From assembly GCA_033675265.1 (NCBI GenBank), contig JAUJYZ010000596.1:342501-406500 (forward strand): a DNA stretch of 64,000 nucleotides, read 5' to 3'. The translations under genes and the position numbers were made by a program. This DNA is from Actinostola sp. cb2023 (lineage: Eukaryota; Cnidaria; Anthozoa; Actiniaria; Actinostolidae). Positions 9,574 through 19,549 of this stretch are shown one piece after another; the stretch's first letter is position 1; each line of letters begins with the position of its first letter. The notes below the pieces were generated by a model, which saw only the letters and a program-made list of their open reading frames with translations, made no database searches and was not told the DNA's origin.

Positions 9574-10135
9574 TTATTGCTTGTTAATTAGTGGCATGTA
9601 GGTGGATGGCAAGATCCTTCCACTGTCTCTGTTAGTGATGGAGTCATTGTGACTGGCAATGTGCCAAGACTCCAACCACTTTCTTTGATGCCATCTGCTC
9701 TCTTTTCCAATAATCTTAATATTGTTCCAGGAAATTCCATGTCCCTGTTCCATGGGCATGTTCTGCTAATGCGGACTTTTCTGGTTTATTTAGCCTAACA
9801 CTTGACTGGTGTTCCTTCTGTCGTGTTAATATCGATCTTCCAGTTTCGCCGATATAAACAGCATCACATTCACCACATGGAACAGAGTATACAACACCTG
9901 TCATCTTCTCCAATGGGATGGTATCTTTAGGTTTCGACAACGTGTGTTTAAGGGTGGTATGGGGCTTGAGACATGACTTGATGTTGTGTTGACCAAGGAC
10001 ACGTTGGACTCTCTCTGTAACACCTTGTATGTACGGTAGTACGGCAAAACCAACGTGTTCAACCTTGGATGTTTGTACAGCCACTTGTGAAGTCGATGAA
10101 CGAGAAAACTTTCTTAGAAAACTCTTTGGGTATCC
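9574..10135 (-). pseudogene. Penelope-like element GIY-YIG endonuclease domain, frameshifted
   Basis: The minus strand encodes LPYIQGVTERVQRVL, then TGVVYSVPCGECDAVYIGET followed by GRSILTRQKEHQ and LAEHAHGTGT. GVVYxxPCxxCxxxYIGET..R.L..R..EH is the signature of the GIY-YIG nuclease at the C-terminus of Penelope-like reverse transcriptases. A one-base shift near 9745 moves the remaining residues (SWNNIKIIGKESRW) to another frame. The reverse transcriptase part is absent. Not functional. Confidence 0.8.
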
Positions 10136-10207
10136 AAAAAAATAAAATAAAATAAAAAATAAAACTCAGGTTGAAGATACAAAATGTTTTGTCATAACAG
10201 TAGTAAT

Positions 10208-11110
10208 GTTTTGGAAAACATCGGACTTCCGAAATACGCTAAAGAAATTTGAATTTCATCGAATACCGTATCACAAAATCGCCAATTACCACCTAGAGCA
10301 AACCAGGACGATACCGCAATACCGTATCTCGAAATATAAAATACCACGAGCCCCAATTGTCTCCAAAAATTAAAGACTACTAGCTACGTCATTACTTATC
10401 AAGGGAAAATTATCAGATTTGGGATACGCCTGAGTTTGTCCACCTAGCGCCTTATAATTATATAAGTTTAAAGACTGTCTGTCACTTGAAATATTTCCAA
10501 TAATAGTATTTCATTATGGAGAAATGCAGCACGTCAACGTTGGCCATTTTTACAAGACAACAGGTAACCTTAAATTCATATGAAAAATATTGCATGCTCT
10601 TTACATTTCTTCATACTAAATTGATTGAGTTTTAATATGCCAAGAAGTGGCATTTATTTAAAACATATATATCCTTGAAATTTTCAGATAAGTTAAACGT
10701 GATAATATAGCTACCTCAATTCATCATTTCATGCATGCACCAAATTGGCGAACCACTATTTTCTTTACAAATAGCTTGCATACTGATTTGTTTTACACAA
10801 CTTACCTTCTTCGACCAGAGGGTGGCTGCCTTGCTCAACAGAATCATAATATTTGAAGCTCGAAGGAACCTTTTTTTGTCTTTTTTTTAGTCCATTTTAC
10901 TAAAACGACAAGGCAAAGGCAAAATGACAGGCAAAGTACACGAAAAAGAGCTCGCTCAAGCTGGACTAACGCGCTCGCGCTCAAATGGCGCCAACACTTC
11001 GCGCCAAAAGTTTAACGTGTTCCACAGGAAGCCCAAATTGCTAATGCAATATTACTGATAAAGAACTATAATATGTATATAAATTTAAACTAATGAGGAA
11101 TAGACAGAAA
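10208..11110. other. No gene seen
   Basis: A further ACCGCAATACCG motif near 10310 and AT-rich sequence. A short open frame beginning ATGGAGAAATGCAGC at 10516 ends at a possible donor CAG|GTAACC (10563), but no partner exon was found. Confidence 0.4.
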
Positions 11111-11116
11111 TCAGGT

Positions 11117-11245
11117 TGTCGTGGGTTCGAATCCTGCTCCAGGTGTCTGATTTTTCCCCGAACATTTGTTCTGTCTATTAGCCATTTCCAAAATGAGCAG
11201 GAGACCAGGAACGAGTTGATTAGAATTAATGCAATTATTTAAGTG
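11117..11245. repeat. SINE-like B-box and MITE end relic
   Basis: GGGTTCGAATCC at about 11126 is a perfect tRNA B-box, but no A-box or cloverleaf is seen. The following AAAATGAGCAGGAGACCAGG and AACGAGTTGATTAGAATTAA match the inverse of the right end of the MITE at 28210-28622. Confidence 0.4.
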
Positions 11246-11754
11246 TCCAATGTGTTCTAGCGATTGCGCACTAATTGGGGGACACTGTACTCTCACACAC
11301 ACTTCCACTACATCTAATAATATTCTATACATACAACTCGCAGCTCACTAGTTACTCAGCTGGGCTGCCTGTGGCAGACGCCGAGTCTAAAAATGGGCTT
11401 TTTTCAGGTTAGAAGATCCAGTCTTTCTCGGCCGTAGGAGCAGCAATTCATTCGATTGGTTCAGAAGTCGAAACCATGGCAACTATGACATGATGACCAC
11501 GAGGTATATCGGTTCATCGCTCGGATCGTTTATTCGGTCTTTGACTTTGAGGATTGAAAATGTGGTTTAAAATTATTCGTAATCGTCTTCTCCAAACGCT
11601 TTCTATGCTTACAAACCCCCACGCCGTTCGTGGTAGGCCTACTCTAAAAGATGTCAGTGAGCGATTTTGGGCCGGGCCGTTCCGCGAACTCATAGCAAAA
11701 TCAAATCAAACTATGAAATCAAATGAGCAAATATGAGCAAATAATGGCAAACAA

Positions 11755-13765
11755 ATGACTACAAATAACGAAACTATGACTAAGAACTTGACTACAAACT
11801 CTTGTACTGAAAAGTACCACTCAGATGCTGATGAATGCCAGACTCCTGATATGAAGAACTTAGAAACTGAAGAAAACACCTCGACCTTGATGAACGACAA
11901 GAAATGTTCAACAACAGTCGCCATCTTGGAAGAACACAAAGCGAAGAACAGTAGCCAAAAGAATGATAGTACACGTAAAAACCTCTTTAAACTCTTAAAC
12001 ATTGAGGTGATTATGATAAATCTATTATTGTTTTGTTTTGCGTTTTACTAGTTGTTAGTACAATATATATGTCACAAAATACTACTTTTGGAGTGGTCTT
12101 GCCGAGCGTGTCTCTTGCAATGTTGACATTCTTGTGCATAAGTCTTGTATCATACGTTCTGTCATTAACAGAAGCTGCCATGAATACATTTGATGATCAT
12201 GATATATTAGAGAAAGCTATGCAGTTATATGTGAATATTCATCATGATGATTCAGTAACAATAAAGATGAAAAAGGAGTGTAGATCTCGTTATGCGAAGT
12301 TTGTTTATTATAATCACAACCGTGTTGTTCTGTCATGGAGGTCGGCGTGATCGCAGAATTCCAGTGAAAAAGCTGACACGTCTTTCACAAAAAAGCAGAA
12401 AACTAAGAAGATTTGTGTGGAAGAATATCCTGAAAAATACACCGAAGTCATCCAAAATTCATTGTTTTAATATTAATAAAAGGTCATAAAACGAGGAAAA
12501 AGAGTTACGTGCTGAGGTTTGTTCATAAAATACGTAAAAGAACGTCTTGCAAACGATTAAAGACATGCCATTCACCACAGCCCTATACTGGGAGATATCG
12601 AAGGGTATATATAAACACACGAATAAGGCAATCAAATATTACACACTATTTACATGTAATATACCAAGTGTTTGCAAGACTCTCAATCACAGAGTAAATT
12701 GTTGCAAGTTTAATGTTTGTGCAGATATAGAAAAGAATCCTGGGCCTTCATATAATTATATAGCCAGATACATGAGCCGTCTGAAAACGAAGCGTATGAC
12801 ACATGAGCCGTCTGAAAATCAGACTAATAATTGTATTGATCCCAGTACAACAATTGTTGCTCCCTATAGTCAAGCTAATGTTGCATTATTTGGTTCATAT
12901 GCTGGTCGTCAGTGTGTAGCCATGTCATTATGTGCTCTACAGGCATTCAATTAACTCACCTAGTGACTTGGTTACAATAATAATGAACATTGGTAATGAA
13001 TTGTATTCTGGTTTGTCAAGGTTATCTAGACAATCATTCCTAATGTTAACAGAATTACCAGAAATGGTCATCATGTTTGACACTAATTATCAGCTCCATT
13101 ATAGTCCAAGCAAGTTACACTGGTAATGTACATAGTGATTGCTCATTGGAAGATTTTGATTACTGCGTGTCCTTAGAGAATGCATTGCATGTTTTGAGAA
13201 CACAAAACTACAATTCATTTCTTTTAACCATAGGATGTAGTACTGTGGCTATATATTATAATGGCGGGAAATTTAAAATCTTTGATTCCCATGCAAGAGA
13301 TAGTTTTGGTATGACAGATCCTCAAGGAACGTGTGTACTGTTGGAGTTCAGTGAAATCAATCGAATGACAGAGTATTTACAAGTTTTCTACAACAATAGA
13401 AGTGTATTATTTGAACTTAAGGGTGTGCATATTGGTGAAACAGAAATAAATGAAGCAACATCTAATGACATTGATCCCCAACAAACTGCCCAAGTCAACA
13501 GCTGCTCGACAAACAGTGGGAATAATTATTGTGATGTTGGTAGCGCTGCCGTTAAAATTATGTAGTGCAATATCATTTTACTGCCTTTGTTATTCCTTTA
13601 TCAAGCCCTGTAGTTATTGGAATTCATGCACACTAAATTCAATTATTGATCACGGGCAAACATTTTGCAAAGAAATCCTGAATACTGAAAAACACCTCAC
13701 ATTACAGGATTTACCAAATACAGTTAAAATATCTAATGGAGAAATTAATGTTTCTAATATGTAAT
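11755..13765 (+). pseudogene. Decayed mobile-element ORF with 2A peptide and C76-like protease domain
   Basis: A chain of plus-strand reading frames broken by several shifts. The first part (11755-12350) is a charged region followed by hydrophobic segments (VLPSVSLAMLTFLCISLVSY). At 12724-12747 lies DIEKNPGP, the D-x-E-x-N-P-G-P signature of a 2A ribosome-skipping peptide. Downstream come GRQCVAMSLCAL (candidate catalytic Cys at 12913), SFLMLTELPEMVIMFD and KIFDSHARD (D-x-H at 13284-13292). Cys and D-S-H in this order match the herpesvirus-tegument-type (C76) ubiquitin-specific protease fold, which also occurs in invertebrate mobile-element polyproteins. Two frame changes separate the Cys from the DSH part, so this copy is dead. 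Which element class it belongs to was not established. Confidence 0.55.
12694..12747 (+). other. 2A-like ribosome-skipping peptide coding site
   Basis: CCKFNVCADIEKNPGP. The last eight residues fit the 2A consensus DxExNPGP exactly; upstream residues are variable in known 2A peptides. It separates an upstream segment from the C76-like domain. Confidence 0.6.
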
Positions 13766-13799
13766 TGTGAATCTGACAATAACAATTCGATGCTCAAAA

Positions 13800-14262
13800 A
13801 ATTAATTTCAGATAATTAAACTACAACTAATTTTTATTTTTTTATTTTTTTATTTTTTTATTTTTAAATATTTTGAGATTCACATTTTTTTTTTCACAAG
13901 TTGGATATTACATTATAATATTCATTAATAATTCATAAGGCAGACACCCAATCGTTGACCACTATTTGGGTCACATATCCCCCAATACAATCTAAAAGTA
14001 CGGGGAGGGTTTGAATAGTCAGCAGGGAAAGGGTGGGGTTGATGAATAATAACAATAGATAATTAGATATACTTAATATGTTAGAAAAAATATAGAATCT
14101 TAATAGATCAATTAGTATGTTAGAAAAAATATAGAATCGTAATAGTTCTATTAAATATTCATCCTAAAAAGAATAGAACATAAAAATAAAAACATTCACA
14201 ATTCGCAAAATATATCATTTATTTCCCAAATTACTAAGGAAATTTCGCCTATAGTTACTTAT
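13800..14262. other. AT-rich stretch, no gene seen
   Basis: Contains a TTTTTTATT run (13832-13868) and two copies of TATGTTAGAAAAAATATAGAATC (14077 and 14118). Nothing coding is supported. Confidence 0.5.
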
Positions 14263-14265
14263 AAA

Positions 14266-15060
14266 CTACTTTAAGTTAAAGTTAATCGTACAGTTATTAA
14301 AGATTGCATTAGTTACAACATTATTTGTAATGTTCCTCGGTATATTCAAAGATGCTAGAACTTCATCTGATACATCAACGTCAAACATAATTAAATTATC
14401 TTTCACAGTAATATTGTTATATCTAAGCATTCTGTGTTCGTTCGCCCTCAGTCCAAACAGCTTTCCCTTATAAAAATACATAGTATGAACAAGACTCTCT
14501 GCAGAATTTTTACCAAGCAACTGCTGTTTCCAAAATATTGCCTCCTCGTCTTCTGTTACATTCTCTCCAAGTTTCGTAGCCTCTCTCACCTCGGCATCCA
14601 GGGCTTTTCGAAATATACAAAATCTAAAAATTATAAAAATATATATGTCATATATACAATATGAGCGGCCGATCTGTATTGGGAGACAGTTTTAAATCTC
14701 GAAAGTACAATTACCTTATCATTCTTGTTCAAAATATTCACCGCATTCTCCACGTTGATTTCTTGTAGGTGTCTATTTATCCCACATTACGTAAAGTGAT
14801 TTAGGGGGATAGCGCCTTCCATTCTTGTTAACAACTTCTCCAACAAATTTCGTCAGCCAAAAATTAAGTGTATATATGTGAACACATTTCTGTTAGATTG
14901 ATAGTGAGGTCTTCGACGGCTTCAATATCACTGCATGGAAAACCAACAGTCTCGTGTTTTACTACTTTGTTGCCTCTCGCTTTCTGCCACTCTTCAAAAA
15001 TCTTTACGCTCCATTTCGTAGTGAGCATCGTATTTTTCGGTACGGTACCTTTCAACCAAA
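14266..15060 (-). pseudogene. Crypton-derived QRICH1/KCTD1-like protein relic
   Basis: Upstream part (15055-14715, minus) reads VPKNTMLTTKWSVKIFEEWQ, then in a shifted frame LNFWLTKFVGEV and NGRRYPPKSLY, then after another stop LQEINVENAVNILNKND before a donor GTAATTG. A second part (14589-14266) reads EEAIFWKQQLLGKNSAESLV, TMYFYKGKLFGLRANEH and RMLRYNNI and ends ...NNCTINFNLK. This order matches the tyrosine-recombinase-derived (Crypton) proteins found as QRICH1/ZMYM-like genes in animals and as many copies in invertebrates. Two frame breaks in the first part make it a likely pseudogene or old element. Confidence 0.55.
14650..14690. repeat. Single arm of the CAATATGAGC foldback family
   Basis: TATACAATATGAGCGGCCGA followed by TCTGTATTGGGAGA matches the inverse of the right arm at 15470-15508, so the two could be ends of one element enclosing the 5' part of the Crypton relic. 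Confidence 0.45.
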
Positions 15061-15403
15061 CTTATTCATCATTCAGAGTTTTAGGCTGTCGAAAATTCCG
15101 AGCCATCTCTTCCGTTCAGAAGCATGAATGAACTGAATTTCGAAATTGATCTTACCGGTCCAGCAGGCCGAGAACAATAGCTACTTCATTAATTAACTGT
15201 GTATTACATCACCCCACTCTAGCATTGTACGATATGAAAGGATCAGTAATCAACGTCTTTTTCTTAAGAACAAAGCCATAGAATTCCACAAAAGATCAGT
15301 ATAACAGAGTTACATAACTTCAATGTTCCCTTTCAAAGTATCTTAAACGAACTTATTGTTTCTATTGTGAGCAAACAATAGCTATACTGATGAATATCAT
15401 AAG

Positions 15404-15508
15404 CCATATACAATATTCGCGTACGATCTGTATTGGGAGATACAATGGCTCGCCTTTGGCTCGCCATTGTATCTCCCAATACAGATTGGCTGCTCATATT
15501 GTATATAT
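15404..15508. mobile_element. Foldback element, CAATATTCGCG family copy 1
   Basis: ATACAATATTCGCGTACGAT then CTGTATTGGGAGATACAATG pairs with its inverse ending GCTCATATTGTATAT. A second copy is at 40563-40656. Confidence 0.7.
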
Positions 15509-15545
15509 TACATATACTATAGCTACAGCAATATGCAGAAATTCT

Positions 15546-15721
15546 GATCATTTTGACTAAAATACATATATATCAAAAACCTACTTTAGATTATGGGATG
15601 GTTACGCTGATATTTTTTTCTAGTTGTCTGCCAGCGAGGCTTTATGAAAAAAATATCAGCGTAGCCATCCCATAATTTTAAGTAGGTTTTTGATATATAT
15701 GTATTTTAGTCAAAATGATCA
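15546..15721. mobile_element. Near-perfect foldback element, 75-bp arms
   Basis: GATCATTTTGACTAAAATAC...ATTATGGGATGGTTACGCTG and its inverse differ at about four positions; spacer of about 25 bp (CTAGTTGTCTGCCAGCGAGG). Confidence 0.8.
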
Positions 15722-15954
15722 TCTTCGTACAATTTAAATTTGTATTAATTAAATATAAATGTACAGTCACAGGACATAAGTATTCGTCAGTTTCGAAAAT
15801 CGCGCGCGAAATTTGCAGACCGCGTTCGCGGGAAAACATGCGATATTTCAACGCGGCCGCCCCGTTGAGGCGGGAAAATTGATGAATGTAAACAAAAAGT
15901 ATCAGCTCACCAAAATCGCGAAAAATCTTTGCAATATGGACTATATTAGATATA

Positions 15955-16316
15955 GACTTTCCTGGGCCTCCTGTATTGTATTTACAGGGTTTTTACAGAC
16001 TTTCCTGAGCCTCCTATATTGTATTTACAGGGTTTTGACAGACTTTCTTGGGCCTCCTATATTGTATTTACAGGGTTTTTACAGACTTTCCTGAGCCTCC
16101 TATATTGTATTTACAAGGTTTTTACATACTTTCCTGGGCCTCCTATATTGTATTTAGCCTCCTATATTGTATTTACAGGGTTTTTACAGACTTTCTTGGG
16201 CCTCCTATATTGGATTTACAGGGTTTTTACAGACTTTCCTGAGCCTCCTATATTGTATTGACAGGGTTTTTACAGACTTTCTTGGGCGTCCTGTATTGTA
16301 TTTACAGGGTTTTTAC
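15955..16316. repeat. 43-bp minisatellite, left block
   Basis: About eight copies of a unit containing CCTCCTATATTGTATTTACA and GGGTTTTTACAGACTTTCCT. Same unit and orientation as the block at 19550-21425, from which it is separated by an inserted element. Confidence 0.9.
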
Positions 16317-17099
16317 ATATAGTCCGGCAGAATCGTGCAATATTTGATAAGAATTGTGCATCTTATGGTAAAAGCATCAAATTTGTCACAAAGATAGGTT
16401 ATGGCCTAGTGAACAATATCGGATATGGACCCCATCGAAATCTATCCCATAATTCCAGTTAAAGCAGGTTCCGTTTTGACCACCTGAATTCCAGCATGGA
16501 AACGAGGCTGATGCAGAATATTTTAAATATCAGCTACATTTACGTATATAGGACAGCTAGAAACTTAACTAGAAATAAAAGGCAACACAAAGCAAGCGTC
16601 TATGATAGATTTACGGGGTCACGTGATCTGTCAGCATGGAAACGAGGCTGAATCAAAATATGTTAAATATCACTTACTTATGGGTAATTATAAGGTCGGA
16701 AAACTGTAAATGAACACTGAATTAGGTTATATTGTTTCTTCTAGGTAAATGTTTGGTAATAAATGCGATCACGTGACATGTCATGTGACAAAATTTGATC
16801 CCTTGAAACATCAAAGTATTAGCTATTGCGATCAGCAGCTTTATTTCTTTGTTTCCAAATCAACGTTGGATGTACAAAATTCAACATCATAACCTTGTCG
16901 TAACACCTTTGTTGTTACTGCCGGTAAGATAATTAATCAGTAGAGTTATAAAGTCACATGTCTAAGTGAATATGTCACACTGCAGTAACTGAACTTACCG
17001 TTAATAGTGAAAAAAAAGGCACGTTTTGATCAATCTTGTTTAAATACTGCAGATTGAGTGTTTCAGTCATAAAACTAAAACAAGCGAAATCCTTATGAA

Positions 17100-17440
17100 G
17101 TACAATTGAAGAAATGGGCAATCCCTTTCTGGAGCAGAGCGAGTATCTTTTTGTTCTGGACTCAGAGATGCTGAAATTTTGAGAAGTGTTGAGGAAATCG
17201 ATAAGCAGCAGTACCAATTTGCTGCTTACCAATGCATATAGCATCATTGAAGAAATGGGCAATCCCTTTCTGGAGCAGAGCGAGGAACTTCTCTTGTTCT
17301 TGTATGTTTCCTGCCAAGTTCGTGATGGAGATTTTGATGTGTGGTTCTTTTGTCATGAGAATCAGGGTTTTCCACCTGCCGATTGTCTCAATTTGGAAAA
17401 TTCAGGCGTGATTAGAGGCGTGATTAGAGCTGCATGAGCA
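17100..17440 (+). pseudogene. Repeated invertebrate protein fragment in left arm
   Basis: Encodes EEMGNPFLEQSEELLLFLYV, then SCQVRDGDFDVWFFCHENQG and FPPADCLNL. This resembles a multi-copy uncharacterised protein I associate with anthozoan genomes, with EMGNPF..S.DLL and C.TRDG....FF.HENQ..PP.LS blocks. The two blocks are adjacent with no intervening region, so the copy is internally deleted or came from a spliced form. Not functional. Confidence 0.4.
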
Positions 17441-18440
17441 TGGACATGCCAACGTATCTACAAAAGGCGATTCAAGGCTCATACTGAAATGTGAGGTATT
17501 GTTGCTCACTGTTGTCACGTACTACTGACGTTGAAGCCGTTGCAACATTTCATGAATTACAGTAGTTTTGTCTGAGCATTAATTGGATAGCATTTGGGGT
17601 CGGAAAGCATTTACAATTATGTACCAGTAAATAAATTTGCTTGTAGAATGGGTCAAGAGAAGTCAAGAGCTTTTCTTGCATTCTATACCTTTACTGGATT
17701 ACTGGGCTCTACCCAAGCATGGGAGCCGTTGTGAACAACGATTCCGCAGGCGTCACCAAGCTGACAAGAACTCCTGTGTGGATGCAAGAGTGAGAAAGGG
17801 TGTATTGGACAGTGTAAATGAGATCGTGCCGAGCTGCAGTGCACAGCACTGTGTCATTGCGGGGATCTTGCGACAGGGTATTAGTAGCCAACTTGTACTA
17901 AGCCATTCACTGTACACAAATGGACTTGCATGTGCAGCTAGAGCTGATGACATTCTGCACATGTTACAGGAAGTGTATCGAAAACGTGCAGTAACTACCT
18001 TTTAAAACACTGCAATATTTTAGTTCGTTTTATGGAGCCAGTATGAGCATTGTGTTTGCATGGTGAAAGGTCAACAGTATCATCCCTTCTTCCATTGCAG
18101 ACTAAGCTTCGCCTTTTGTGGACATGACCTGAACATGCTCAGCTCTAATCATGCCTAACTGCTCAGCAAGGTAGTGGAATAGCGCTTGTTTTCATTGGCT
18201 TTGAGAAAAGCTGCCCGCGGTTGGTGTTAGGCTTAACGTGACTGTGTATGACCTTTCCTCTCTTGCCCAGTGTTGTCTCCTTATTAAGGCTGCCGGTGGT
18301 GTACATGTCCCATACAACATCAACTCTTTGGACATTCGGTCTTATGAAGACTTTTCATGTACAAACGAAAAACACCCTGTATTCCTCAAATGTCCTTGAA
18401 GGACATCAAGTAGCAGAGCCTCGACCAACAGTGTTTCTGC
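17441..18440. other. Spacer of the long-TIR element
   Basis: Holds one 122-codon plus-strand frame (17637-18005) with KRSQELFLHSIPLLDYWALP and DARVRKGVLDSVNEIV. No family was recognised. It may be decayed transposase or captured sequence. Confidence 0.3.
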
Positions 18441-18790
18441 TCATTCAGGGCTGATTGTTTCAAGAAATGGCAGCAAGTCTGATTTGGTGTCAGACTCTGA
18501 GGTTTCTAAATTGAGATAACCGGCAGGTGGAAAACCCTGATTCTCATGACAAAATAACCCATCAAAATCTCCATCACGAACTTGACAGGAAACATACAAA
18601 ATGTACAAGGGCAAATAGAGAGAGCTGTTACTCTTCAAGATGCTATGTGCATTTGTTCACTCTGGTACTGCTGCTTACCGATTTCCTCAACCCTTTCCTC
18701 AACCCTTCTTAAAATTCCAGCATATCTGGAGTCCAGTACAAAAAGATCCTCGCTCTGCTCCAGAAAGGGATTGTCCATTTAACAAATTGC
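18440..18790 (-). pseudogene. Same protein fragment in right arm
   Basis: Minus strand: LYVSCQVRDGDFDGLFCHEN, QGFPPAGYLNLETSE and DTKSDLLPFL. The TKSDLL block is present here but lost in the left arm, so the arms have diverged independently. Confidence 0.4.
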
Positions 18791-19549
18791 AGATGGTTTT
18801 GAGTTGTCTGTACTCTTATTGATAACGGTAAACCAGCCAATCAGATTGTGAGATTGCACTAAAGTGTTTTAAATATATATCTACTGATTAATTATCTTAC
18901 CGGCAGTAACAACAAAGGTGTTACGACAAGGTTATGATGTTGAATTTTGTACAGCCAACGTTGATTTGGAAACAAAGAAATAAAACTGCTGATCGCAATA
19001 GTTAATGCTTTGATGTTTTTAAACATCAAAGCAACTATTGCGATCAGCAGCTTAATCAGAATGAGATCCCTTAAAAGGGATCTCATTCTGTCACATGACA
19101 TGTCACGTGATCGCATTTATTACCAAACATTTACCTAGAAGAAACAATGTAGCCTAATTTAGTGTTCATTTACAGTTTTCGGACATTATAATTACCCATA
19201 AGTAAGTGATATTTAACATATTTTGATTCAGCCTCGTTTCCATGCTGACAGATCACGTGACACCGTAAATCTATCATAGATGCTTGCTTTGTGTTGCTTT
19301 TTATTTCTAGTTAAGTTTCTAGCTGTCCTATATACGTAAATGTAGCTGATATTTAAAATATTCTGCATCAGCCTCGTTTCCATGCTGGAATTCAGGTGGT
19401 CAAAACGGAACCAGCTTTAACTGGAATTATGGGATAGATTTCGATGGGGTCCATATCCAATTTTGTTCACTATGCCATAACCTATCTTTGTGCCAAATTT
19501 GATGCTTTTACCATAAAATGCACAATTTTTTCACCATTCTGCCGGACTA

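Larger units (their letters stand above)
8947..10207 (-). mobile_element. Penelope-like retroelement fragment with 12-bp flanking duplication
   Basis: A minus-strand GIY-YIG domain relic is enclosed by an inverted pair: ATGACAAAACATTTTGTATC (8989) and GATACAAAATGTTTTGTCAT (10176-10195). The direct repeat AACAGTAGTAAT occurs at 8947-8958 and 10196-10207 and is a likely target duplication. Only the C-terminal part of the coding region remains, consistent with 5' truncation, and a TGAA microsatellite has expanded inside. Confidence 0.65.
16320..19549. mobile_element. Long-TIR element inserted in the 43-bp minisatellite
   Basis: Starts TAGTCCGGCAGAAT and ends ATTCTGCCGGACTA. The inverted arms run at least 620 bp (to about 16946 and from about 18880) and similarity continues, weaker, to about 17430 and from 18455. 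The flanks are minisatellite units broken at ATA|...|ATA, where intact units read CATACTTTCC, so the target duplication is ATA (3 bp). No intact transposase is seen. Family unknown; 3-bp duplications are usual for PIF/Harbinger, but the arms are too long for a typical member. Confidence 0.75.

Noticed and set aside
11100..11170. Possible tRNA gene (GGTTCGAATCC)
   Set aside because: No A-box and no acceptor or D-arm pairing could be found; only the B-box remains.
14868..15131. 87-codon plus-strand frame
   Set aside because: Antisense shadow of the Crypton-type relic, whose minus-strand translation matches a known protein pattern.
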